NCBI GenBank assembly: GCA_030765065.1
Contig: CM060989.1
Coordinates: 42,027,501-42,091,500 of the forward strand
Length of the DNA: 64,000 nt
Source: Deroplatys truncata
Lineage: Eukaryota; Arthropoda; Insecta; Mantodea; Mantidae
Direction of reading: 5' to 3'
Below the pieces are notes generated by a model, which was not told the DNA's origin, searched no databases, and was given only the letters and a program-made list of their open reading frames with translations. Positions within the stretch are counted from its first letter, which is position 1, and every line of letters begins with the position of its first letter. The translations under genes were made by a program, and so were the position numbers. Shown one piece after another: positions 1 through 8,964 of the stretch.

Positions 1-399
1 CCGAATTTCCTGTCCCTCCATTTCAACTTCACCATTCATCTGCTTGATTTCTTTCAGGGTTGCAAGTGTCGGCGGGAGGTCTCGGCGTGTGCATAGCAGG
101 GGAAAAGGATGCTCTATGGAAACCTTCGTCCGGGACTCCGAGCGGTCTCCGGGTCCCCGGCTTCCCAGAGGATGTGTAAGCCCACAGGGCAGAGGGGCAC
201 CAGCCAGCACCCGGGAAGTTAAAATCTGCAAGTGGTAGGGACCCTGCACTGTGCCTGTTATGCCTCCTGGTCCGGCCGCCCTCTGTCTCCTCTCACCTCA
301 TCCCTCCCTCCCGGGGGCGCCCCTTCAGGGGCCTAGGCAATAAAGATCTACGTAGATCGGGGTGCTAAGTCCCCATTCCGCTTCTCGTCCTATCCTGTC
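1..399. other. GC-rich unidentified stretch at window edge
   Basis: This stretch is much richer in G+C than the AT-rich DNA that follows, especially from about 60 to 380, and it contains CCTCC and CCCGG runs. A 64-codon open frame covers 44-238, but it shows no motif I recognise and is cut off from its context by the window edge. It may be the end of a retroelement, because the closing pyrimidine-rich CCTATCCTGTCCTATTC loosely resembles the end of the tRNA-derived repeat near 60340. That link is weak. Confidence 0.3.
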
Positions 400-570
400 C
401 TATTCTCTTTGTATCTGTAACAAAATGTGTGACGTAACTATTTTCAGAACATTTATCTGCATTAAAGTGGAGCAGATAGCAAAATAAGCTTTCCTAAGAA
501 TAATTTGTATACCCACTAATAAGCGGTAGAGATTAGAGAAAGTTATATGAATGTAACACATCAGATTTTT
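400..570 (+). repeat. Rep1 fragment, tail end
   Basis: This is the terminal part of the Rep1 family. It contains the AGAGAAAGT block and the closing GTAACACATCAGA, followed by a T run. It abuts the head of another Rep1 copy at 572 in the same orientation. The plus strand is defined here as the orientation beginning ACTTTCTCTAC. Confidence 0.75.
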
Positions 571-571
571 T

Positions 572-1114
572 ACTATCTCTACTATGTTTAATAAGTAGGG
601 GTAGTATTGCATTTCACCCAAAAATTCTAGGACGAGATTTCACCGGAAATATGTACTTTAAGTCCCCCTAAACCCAAAAGAAATCATTTTAAGAAAAAGT
701 TCCGTGTGTGCGCGCGTTCTTGTGTATGCGCCTCTGTTTGTGAATAGCATAACTCAAGGATTAAATGTCGAATAAATACCAAAATTCGAAATTTTTGAGA
801 TTCTAAAAATGGCTCTAATAATTTTGATTGAAATACCCTATATTAAATATATGCTCATGACAAATAAAATGTATATCCAGAAACGTACTACACAAAAAAC
901 ACACAATTTATTTCAAATAAAGTTTCTGTGAAATAAGCCATTTCTGAGATATCCATTATTAATGGTTGGAATTGTTCATTACTTTGCAATTCTTTTAAAG
1001 TTCTGTCCAAATACAGTTGTCTCTGGCGATTGCATGGAAACAGTAGAAATTTATGCCTAGTGTATAGCCTTCAGTTCTTGCATATTTGAATATTGCTGTT
1101 CTTTTTTGTATCTA
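572..1114 (+). repeat. Rep1 copy interrupted by MLE-A
   Basis: The head is a diverged ACTATCTCTACTATG, followed by the shared GGGGTAGTATTGC and GAGATTTCACCGGAAATA blocks. The internal GT/GC-rich tract lies near 702-735. The copy stops at the TA where the mariner-like element at 1115 is inserted, and no clear Rep1 tail is visible beyond 2440. Confidence 0.75.
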
Positions 1115-2438
1115 CAGAATGATTTATGACGGACACATTTCTTTCTTTAATTGTTCTGTTCGAAATTCACACAGTGCCCCAATTTTAGCACCAAATTAAG
1201 CAGAATGTTCTGGAGTTTTGATTGCCTGTCACTAGATGCGCAGATGTCCATGTTTTATTCGTAATTATTAGTTTTACTGTCGGAAACCGTTTTTGAGATT
1301 TTGTTCTAGTTAACGTGAAAATGAAGTACACATTAAATGAACGACTCCTCCTTGTAAAGCAATACTGGATTACGAATTCAATTACAGCTACACAAAAGGC
1401 ATACCAGAGAGAATTTGGTGTTCGGAATCCTTCGCAAAGAAGCACAATACTGGGACTGGTAAACAAATTGGAAACAACTGGATCTCTGGTGAGTGAAAAA
1501 GACAAAACTCGTTCATCTAGGCTTCCTAGGTTGTTGTTGACATAAGAGCATCACTGGATCAGTCGCCCAAAAAGTCATTAAGACGTTGGTCGCAGGAGAC
1601 AGGGTACAGCTACTCAATGTGTCAGAGAGCTATGAAAAGTGCAGGCCTAAAGCCGTTTAGGATTACGGTTGCCCATCAGTTACAGCAACCTGATAAGAAT
1701 AGACGACTGCATTATTGTCATTGGTTTCAGGCGTTCATTGTGCAAAATCCTGCCATATTGTCCATCTCATGGTTCCCAGATGAAGCATGGTTCCATTTAT
1801 CCGGCTATGTGAACTCAAATAATTCACGCTATTGGGCCAGCGAAAATCCACATGTTATTCATGAAGCACATATGCACCCGCTTAAAATCGGAGTTTGGTG
1901 CGCAATATCCGTACAGAGAATAGTGGGACCATTATGTTTTAAACAAAGTGAACACTGCAGAGTACCGACAGATTTTCATGGAGTTTACTGAGCAACTAGA
2001 CGATGTAGAGCTGAGTCAAGGATATTTTCAGGCCATACATCAAATGAATCCATGGCACTAATTGCAAGTTTCTTTGACGACCGGATAATTTCCAAGAATA
2101 GATCTCCGGATTTGACATCGCCGACTTTTTTTCCTATGGAGTTACTTAAAAGACAGGGTTTAAGCCACACGTCCCCCAGACATTCGACGATCTGAAGCAC
2201 AACATTACACAGGAGATTCAAGCTATTGACAACAGAGTCCTCCAACGAGTGGCCGGTACGATAGAACGACGTGTTGAATTGTGCCTTATGCAGGATGAAG
2301 GACATTTTCAAAATTTGCTATAAAGGTAAATAATCTCCGAAATTCCTCTGCATTTCAGGTATAATAAGTTGTGGCTAGCATAACTCATTTTGAAACAATT
2401 AAAAAAATAAGTGTGACAGTTCTTCATAAATCACCCGG
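1115..2438 (+). mobile_element. MLE-A mariner-like transposon, copy 1
   Basis: This DNA transposon of about 1.32 kb is flanked by TA dinucleotides at 1113-1114 and 2439-2440. Its ends are inverted repeats of about 40 bp, and the right end closes with ATAAATCACCCGG. The termini match those of three other copies in this window, at 26042, 45554 and 51566. It carries a decayed transposase and sits inside a Rep1 repeat. Confidence 0.88.
1321..2323 (+). pseudogene. MLE-A transposase, inactivated
   Basis: This is a decayed Tc1/mariner-superfamily transposase, the nuclear enzyme that binds the element's inverted repeats and cuts and pastes it. The N-terminal helix-turn-helix region begins at 1321 (MKYTLNERLLLVKQYW) and runs to about 1541. 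The catalytic part runs from about 1617: a PDEAWFHLSGY block carries the first Asp, and an SPDLTSP-like block near 2105 carries the third. The frame breaks near 1541 and again near 1940-2040. A segment around the second catalytic Asp is missing compared with the copy at 45761. The reading ends at 2321-2323. It is clearly non-functional. Confidence 0.85.
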
Positions 2439-2858
2439 TATAATTATGTAATTTATATTATAAAATTGATTAAATATACTACTCCGTTTTATGTATGCGA
2501 TTAGAAAATAATATACGAAATGTTTCACTAGACGCTCATGGTTTTATTTTTGTCATTGTATGGAAACATTAATATAAGCGGCTGTCGTAGTCCGTTAAAA
2601 ATTTCCCTTACTTCACAAATATACAGTATGTGCTACAAGTAGTTACCCATTGTGGACAAAGGTTAATAAATTTGGTTTTGATCTTACCATCGATTTAAAT
2701 TGCGCGTCTTTTGTGTGTATCGTAAACTGCAGAGTGCATTAGTATTCAATCAAACAGCTGATGGCATTGTGCAGTCGAGTGCATTATGCATTACCTGCGC
2801 GAAACATCATGTAGCATCGATAAAGTATTAACCATTCTATATATTATTCATTGCAATG
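2439..2858. other. No feature recognised
   Basis: This is AT-rich sequence between the mariner-like element and the SINE. I see no coding motif and no repeat shared with the rest of the window. The last ten bases, 2849-2858 (CATTGCAATG), are the left target-site duplication of the SINE that follows. Confidence 0.4.
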
Positions 2859-3373
2859 AGTAAAGGGCAAACGGAGGGGCCCCCATAATTGGAGCAGAGC
2901 AACGCAAGTAGGCCGCTATGGCCCTTTTTGCTTCTACCGTGACCCCTGGGATGGACGGAGGGAGGGTTGGATGAGAGAAGACCGATCCGAATGACGACTG
3001 GCCCAACCATGGACGAGGTGTCTAACGTTTTCAGTTCGAACGCATCCAACGCCGCGGCCCACCCACAAGCCTCCTACCCCCGGTGGGGCCCATTCGGAGG
3101 CGGGTCCTAACTGAGCAGTCCCGCAACAACGCCAGGAAAAAAACCTTACAAAGCGGACTTCCACCGTCGCCTGGTCCTACAACCCTATAACAGGTGACAA
3201 GGAAAGAGATGATGGGTACAAGAAATGAGGGGTATGAAAGTCGTAGGAATGTCGCCAATCGACTGGGGAAAACCACGAAAAAGCATGGGTCAGAGTGGGC
3301 GGTCACCGGGAATCGAACCCTATACCTCCCGACTACTAGTCGCACACGTTACCACAGCGCCCCTTCGCTCGGC
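2859..3373 (-). mobile_element. tRNA-derived SINE, 515 bp, with target-site duplication
   Basis: This retroposed repeat lies on the minus strand. On that strand it starts with a tRNA-like head: an A-box-like GGGGCGCTGTGG near 3352-3363 and a perfect B box GGTTCGATTCC at 3309-3319. These would form an internal RNA polymerase III promoter. The element is flanked by a 10-bp direct repeat, CATTGCAATG, at 2849-2858 and 3374-3383, as expected from LINE-assisted insertion. The body is G+C-rich and encodes nothing I recognise. It is long for a SINE, and no poly-A tail is visible at its 3' end near 2859. It shares a short core with the repeats at 59700 and 60780. Confidence 0.75.
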
Positions 3374-3383
3374 CATTGCAATG

Positions 3384-3943
3384 GCTAGTGACTTCTGATC
3401 CACTTGTATATTTTGCCAACTTTTTTGCAGTAATTTAAATTAAACATTTATTGATTCATATAACGACGGAAAGCTCCTTCTAAAACGCAATGATGTGGCG
3501 TATTAGTAAGTATTGTCATATCAGACACATTATTGCGTCGCATTGTATACAGTATTATTGGGCGACTGATTATTTCTTTCGGCTGAACGAGCCTTCCCCT
3601 TTGGCGCCGACCACGCCAGAGAGAGTAAGTCTTTGTTTTGAATCTCCGTCTGGTATGACACCAACTCTGGCTGGCTAGCGTGCCTAGGTAGAGTTGGAGA
3701 GGAGGTTACCATTACTTGAATGTGTGAGCGTCACTTTGTGAGTGAGTAAGTAAGAAGTAAGTTGCGTGTGGCCAGTCCTCGACTTCGAAGCATCTCTCCC
3801 CATTCTTTGTTTCCGAGTGTAATGTAGATTCCAAGTGTTTTATAAATAAATTACGGGTAATGTGTGAGATGTGATATTTGTGTATTTTGCCAAAACGAAC
3901 CTCAGGTCTTCTTCTGAATGTAGACACCAAGCTCCCCGTCCTC
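3384..3943. other. Unidentified; possibly retroelement flank
   Basis: No gene is recognised. The stretch 3575-3760 is richer in G+C than its surroundings. AATAAATTA occurs near 3845, which could be a polyadenylation signal of an unrecognised element. A 72-codon minus-strand frame at 3712-3930 has no motif I know. Confidence 0.3.
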
Positions 3944-4040
3944 TTGCAGTTACTGAACTACGCTTCCCCATGTGCGTGTTGGGGTGATCAAAATTTAATT
4001 ATTTGCTGGGAACCTTTTGGCCTTCACCCCAGTATGTAAC
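3944..4040 (+). repeat. LINE 3' end with conserved hairpin
   Basis: This segment of about 95 bp matches the 3' end of the LINE remnant at 37900-38345. The shared blocks are ACGCTCCCC-like, then GGGGT, AACCTTTTGGCCT and CACCCC, then a TAT/AAT-rich end. TTGGGGTGA at 3979-3987 pairs with TCACCCCAG at 4024-4032 to form a stem. Only the end of the element is present here, consistent with a 5'-truncated insertion. Confidence 0.6.
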
Positions 4041-4553
4041 AATATCCCTTATAACTACTAAGGCCAAGAGAGATGAACAAAATTCTCTACAAATACATAC
4101 CATAAAGAATGCCAGAGCAAGGGACGCATAAAGCTGCCAACATTCAGCTTTCTTATGTTTGGAAAAACCGGAAGAAAAGTAAATTAATATACTTAGCTAA
4201 TCTAAAAATATTCTAACTCGGTATCTCTGAATTTGTAGCTGGATACACTGAAAACTTAACACAACAGAATTGGTCTCAGTGAGTTAAAGGTGTATCTTGA
4301 TAACTGGCATTTTAACTGTTGAATACCTGTTAGAAACCTGATGCGTTACATTCACTTGACTTTCTCCCGCCACTATAGTTTATCTTTATATAACTTCCTC
4401 AAAACATTCTTGAAAAACCTTTTTTTATCTACTTCAGGTTAATAGAGGTACCCGCAATATACTGCTGTTGAAATTCCATAACATTACCAAGAAATAACTT
4501 AAGGATGACAACACAGCAAAAATCTTGCGTGTTACATTCCCATGACTTTCTCT
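4041..4553. other. Mostly unidentified, with diverged Rep1 pieces
   Basis: No gene is recognised. GATGCGTTACATTCACTTGA near 4340 and a second GTGTTACATTCCCATGACTT near 4530 match the Rep1 tail in minus orientation, so old Rep1 fragments cover parts of 4310-4553. Confidence 0.4.
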
Positions 4554-5274
4554 TGAGGCAGCATTTTTTATCCCTTAACTGCTATCAATGTAATTATATA
4601 ATATAAAAATAATAACCCACCTATAAACGATCAATAATTGATATAAAGTATATATTACAGCCATTGTGTTATGTATGTTTATTGTATATATGTATACAAT
4701 ATTATGTGAATATATTTCTTAGTTTAGAAACCTAACAGCTGTGAGGGTAGAAGCAAGCTGTTTTCTGTAACAAACAGTGTTATAAAGGGGAAAGCAGACG
4801 GTGGCTACCAATATGTTGTAACCTTAGCATTACAATAAGTTAGAAAGCTAAGAAAGGCTACTAACAGTCGATGGAAAAATAATGATGTAACGTCAAAAAG
4901 TTTGTAAATAGTGCAAAAGGCCATGAAAGTCAAATCAACAGTGATCTGCTACAGTATGCTTAGCCATTCATTAAATTTAAAATTTTAAGCTGTGGACGCT
5001 AAGAGGTAATTCATAATTCTTTTAACCCGAATAAATAACTTAAGAAATTCTCTGTAAACTGCAGTTCGTTAGCACACATATAGAACTTAAGATCTTACAT
5101 CTCCATATGTAAATACTTCTGTAATTTGTATTATTTGATACATTATTCAACAGCTTTCAAGAAGTGAGAATTTAAAACTATAACTTGTGTAAAGTGTGTG
5201 AAACTATTCTACAGCTGTACCACCCTTGTTAAGAGATACTTGCTCTACCAAATATATAACTACGCAGCCGAGGC
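4554..5274 (+). mobile_element. LTR-like segment with primer-site-like end, copy 1
   Basis: This segment starts TGAGGCAG and ends just after CGCAGCCGAGGC (5263-5274). It aligns by eye with 49201-49970: shared blocks include ATTATATAATAT, ATTGTATA-like runs, TTATGTGAAT and AGCTGTGAG. A TG start and a tRNA-primer-like motif right after the segment suggest an LTR plus the start of the internal region of an old retrotransposon. No coding region or second LTR is attached. It is inserted next to Rep1-like sequence. Confidence 0.42.
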
Positions 5275-5321
5275 TTAATATTGAATAAAAAAATCATTAC
5301 ATATAAAGTTTATCAACACAG

Positions 5322-5355
5322 AAAACACACACACACACACACACAAACACACGAG
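5322..5355. repeat. (CA)n microsatellite
   Basis: A run of CA dinucleotides of about 30 bp next to a Rep1 copy. Several Rep1 copies carry CA/GT tracts internally, but this one lies outside the visible 5' limit of the copy that follows. Confidence 0.85.
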
Positions 5356-5368
5356 AACCTCGGCATTC

Positions 5369-6163
5369 TATATCTACTCTATCGCTTATTAGTGGGCATA
5401 CAAATTATTCTTACGAATGTATTTACTCCATTTTAATCGAAGTAAATCTGCTACATTACACATTTCGTTACGGATACAAAGGGAATGTTGACAGTCAAAT
5501 GTTTAAGAACTGGACGCTATATACTGTCCTTAAAATTCCATACTGTTTCCATGACATCGCGAGAAACAACTGGAAATCTACAGGAACAATCTCAATCATT
5601 AATGTCGAATATTCCGGAAATGGTTGATGCCACAAAAGAACTATTTGAAATAAATTGTGCGCTTTAAAGATATCTGCATTTCTTGTGTAGTACATTTTCG
5701 TCTATCACTTAACGTGTACTAGTTAGGTGTACAAAATTATACAAAATTCCTTCCGAATGAAGAGAACCCGCAGGCTTCTCCCAGAAAATTTAAGATTTAC
5801 ATTTTATTCGTCGTGTAAATATATTTAACATGTGTTATTTTATTCAAAATCGTTCATCATTTTTTAGAAAATAAAAAATTTCGAAAATTTACGTGTAAAG
5901 AGTATTTTGGGATAGAGAAATTTCTTGAAAATCTTCGTTCCGCATCTTTGTATAGTAGTGAGCCTAAATACCAAGTCTGGTGTTGATCCGACTTTTCGTT
6001 TTTGAGTTATGCTGTTCACAGATACACGCACAAACCTTTTTCTAAAAATGCATTTTTTTTTATTCAGGAGGCTTCAAAACATATATTTCCGGTGAAATCT
6101 CGGTATCGAATTTTTGGGTGGAATGCAATACTTCCCCTACTTACTATACGTAGTAGAGAAAGT
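5369..6163 (-). repeat. Rep1 copy, minus orientation
   Basis: A near-complete copy. It runs from the CGCTTATTAGTGGGCATAC block through TTCCATACTGTTTCCATGAC to the end ACTATACGTAGTAGAGAAAG and an A run at 6164. It lacks the outermost tail. Short open frames inside it (for example 5485-5667) recur in no other copy and are not genes. Confidence 0.8.
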
Positions 6164-6284
6164 AAAAATTAATATGTAATAATTAAAATTTTTAACATAT
6201 AGCGATGAATTGTATATATTAATTTTAATTATCCTACTAAGTTTGGTAGAAAATAAATACTAAATATGACTTAATTTTTTTGTT

Positions 6285-7580
6285 TGTTCTTTTTATGTTT
6301 TGTATCTGTATTATACATCCAGCCAGTCACTTTACGTTGCTTGTCCCCTTTGCTTAACGCTCTCCTTGGTGCTCTCTTTTTTTTTCCTCTGTGGGTTGCT
6401 GACGTGGCATGTGCTTTGGCCGTACGCGCTGAGTGGTGGATTTCTGTCCGCATTGCAGGGATAGCTCTCTGCCCGGCAACTACTGATGCGGATTGTGGAA
6501 GTTTTTGTAATGAATTTTTAAGGAACGTCTTTGTGATTTTCGGTGGATCGACCTTATGTAAAGGTAGGCTTTATTATCAGTTTTATGTCCTGGTAATGGT
6601 GAGTGAATTTTGGGGCGGAAAACGTTATGTGTGTTTGAAAATAAGAGTTCGTAAAGTGACTGGCTCTTGGAGTTGTTCATAGGTTTAGTGTGTTTTGTTT
6701 CTTTTCCAGTTGAGTTATATTTTCAGTACGTGATTTTCAGTGTATAGTTAGTTTAAAATTTGTGATAAGAGCTTTACACAGTTGTGCAATTTGAAAATGC
6801 ATATTTTGATTCATGAAGGTAAAAAGCATCAGTAGTGTGAAATTTGTGAGAAAAGCTTTTGGGATTTGTCGTCTGAAATTGCATAGTTTGATAAAAGGAG
6901 GGCAAGAAGCAATATAAGTAGAAATTTGTGAGTAGAGCTTTACATATTTTGGGCACTTTGAAAATGATAGTTAATTCAAAATTACAGATATTCTGTTGTG
7001 TAAATTATGAGAGCAGTAATTGCAGTTAAAACCCAGTTATGCTGAACCCATTTATGCTGAACTTTGTAACTGAAAACGGTTGGGTTGTAAAGCTATCTAC
7101 ATCTAGCTTAGCTGGACTTTGAAGCTCTCGGTTTCCTGAATTTCATTAAAGTCTGTTTCGGTCTTGTTCAACATTCTTAGCTAGTCTTTGACTAGCTAAA
7201 CATAATTAAATTTTTTGGTCTGATGTTTATAGTGGCCTTGTTTTATAAACTTTCTAAATTGATTTGGTTTGTTGAATTTTTGGATTTACTTAATTTTGCT
7301 GTGTTTAAAACTTGCCTTTACTGCTCTGCTCAATTGGTTTTGGTTGCTTTACTCTTTAAGCCATTTTTGTTTTACAGTTATTCTTTTATGGTTGCTTTAC
7401 GGTTCTGGTTATTAATGTTTGTTTATTATTATCATTAAAGTACCCAAAAACAAACTTATCAATAGTAGTATATTTTTGAGAGTTCTGGTTTCCTTTTGTT
7501 TTCCCCTACGGCACTCGTTAGGGCTTCCCTTTTCGTTTGGCCGGGGTTCCCTAACTCAGTCAAACAGCGGAACCATTGCA
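6285..7580 (+). repeat. 5' LTR
   Basis: This 1296-bp repeat starts TGTTCTTTTTATG and ends ACCATTGCA, giving the usual TG...CA termini. It matches 13897-15192 at a constant offset of 7612, and I saw no difference by eye. It should carry the promoter and polyadenylation signals. ATTAAA at 7434-7439 is a possible poly-A signal, but the U3/R/U5 borders cannot be fixed from sequence alone. Confidence 0.95.
6756..7003 (+). repeat. Three imperfect ~83-bp tandem units in the LTR
   Basis: Units begin with AAATTTGTGA at 6756, 6840 and 6922. Each continues with an AGCTTT block and, further on, a TTTGAAAATG or AAATTGCATAG block. The same array recurs in the 3' LTR from 14368. Repeats in the 5' half of an LTR often bind regulators, but here that is inference only. 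Confidence 0.65.
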
Positions 7581-7586
7581 AATTAC

Positions 7587-7604
7587 TGGTAGCAGAGCGT
7601 GGTT
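7587..7604 (+). other. Primer binding site, initiator Met tRNA
   Basis: TGGTAGCAGAGCGTGGTT lies 6 bases after the 5' LTR. Animal initiator-methionine tRNAs end in CUCUGCUACCA, so the first 11 bases are exactly complementary and most of the rest fits. This is where reverse transcription would start. Confidence 0.85.
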
Positions 7605-7707
7605 AATTGATTTGTCTGTGTTGGTTAGGGAATATTTTTGGGTTTGTTGTTTGCTCTGTATTCTCCGGATCTCATTTTCTTACTTGTACCATATCCGTAG
7701 TTACAAG

Positions 7708-8964
7708 ATGGCGGTATCGGTTACTAATGTGGAAAGATTACGGAAAGGTGAATTGTGGGTAGAGTTGGTTGTACGTGGAGGTCAATGTTCTATGACAACT
7801 GAAGTGGCTATTATGTTGGATGTTTTTCGACAAATTAAGGATGCTCCATTAATTACTGTTTCTATTGATCACGTGGTAGTGACTAAGTGTGAGTCCACTT
7901 GCTCGTTGGCCTTAGCAGAGATTCAGGATAATTTAATGGATTTTGGGCGCGAGGATTCTCCCTCTAAGGCACAGTTGCTCCGGTGGCAAGTTAGAATTCG
8001 ACATTACTTGTTCTATTTAGATTATGTCTTACAGAGATACCCTACTTTTCAGTCATGTATAGCGTTGCAAAAGTTAAAGGATCAGTTTAAGGAATTAGCC
8101 CGTAAAGTGGAGGAAGATTTTGGGACTTCACAGGAGGATACTGGGTCGTCCCCCTTGTATAATCAAGGATTGTCAGATGTGGTTCAGCCTTCGATTGCGG
8201 TGTCTGCGTTTCGGCCACTTAGACTCGCTCATCCCCTCCAGCAATTCGTGGAGGGCGTTCACTTAAACGACATTGTTGATGTACCATCAGCTTTACAGTT
8301 TCTCTATTTTCTTGTTCGATTGACGCTAATGGCTAAGCGTTATTTGGTACCCACGGCTCAAGTGATAGAATTATTTTCTGCCAAGGTGTCTGGGATAGTT
8401 TCGGACCTGTTAATGCGGTGTGCTGGTTTGGCCGACCCTGTGACTCGCTTTCATTTGGCCCTATTAGACATGTTCATTCCACGTAGGGAATGCACGAGGA
8501 TAATGCAAGACGTATATTTTCGTCCTCAGGGTCTAACGGAACCGTTTACAGAATATATGGTTCGGGTTAAGGAAATTGCTTTAGTGTTGGTGCTCCCTGA
8601 TACGGAAGCGGAAATTTGTGATGTCATTTTATCAGGACTCAATCCAGTTGTCAGGTCGGCTTTGGTTTTAGGACCTCGGCCGTCAAATTTGCAGCAGTTG
8701 GAAGCATTGGTACCTAAACTCAATGAAGTTATGCTTGTTGATAGGCTGCGTCTGTCAGAGCCTCCGGGCTCATTAGCAACTCCTAATACCACTGTATCAG
8801 CTCCTTCTTCGGCCATTGTTCCGGATTCGCGTCGTCTGGCCACTATTAAATGCTTTCAGTGTGGTCAGGAAGGCCATGTTCGACGAAATTGTCCCAATAG
8901 GAGGACCGTGAATCGGGGTTTTCTTCGTGTTTCTAATCAGGGGCGACAGTTTCGACCTTTATGA
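7708..8964 (+). CDS. gag: Gag-like structural polyprotein
   Basis: This 418-residue protein would assemble the cytoplasmic particle that packages the element's RNA. The ATG at 7708 is preferred because its context (ACAAGATGG) is strong. The upstream in-frame Met at 7576 lies in the LTR and would add a hydrophobic stretch. Residues of about 240-340 form a typical Retrotrans_gag capsid region (FRPQGLTEPFTEYMVRVKE). One zinc knuckle of the CX2CX4HX4C type lies at residues 382-395 (8851-8892), for RNA binding. The frame ends at UGA 8962-8964, and the same frame then continues into pol without another stop. It is intact, apparently not a relic. Confidence 0.92.
   Translation: MAVSVTNVERLRKGELWVELVVRGGQCSMTTEVAIMLDVFRQIKDAPLITVSIDHVVVTKCESTCSLALAEIQDNLMDFGREDSPSKAQLLRWQVRIRHYLFYLDYVLQRYPTFQSCIALQKLKDQFKELARKVEEDFGTSQEDTGSSPLYNQGLSDVVQPSIAVSAFRPLRLAHPLQQFVEGVHLNDIVDVPSALQFLYFLVRLTLMAKRYLVPTAQVIELFSAKVSGIVSDLLMRCAGLADPVTRFHLALLDMFIPRRECTRIMQDVYFRPQGLTEPFTEYMVRVKEIALVLVLPDTEAEICDVILSGLNPVVRSALVLGPRPSNLQQLEALVPKLNEVMLVDRLRLSEPPGSLATPNTTVSAPSSAIVPDSRRLATIKCFQCGQEGHVRRNCPNRRTVNRGFLRVSNQGRQFRPL

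Noticed and set aside
6480..6680. Identical short ORFs at 6480-6680 and 14092-14292 (also 7223-7438 and 14835-15050) as a duplicated gene
   Set aside because: They lie in the two LTRs and are identical only because the LTRs are.
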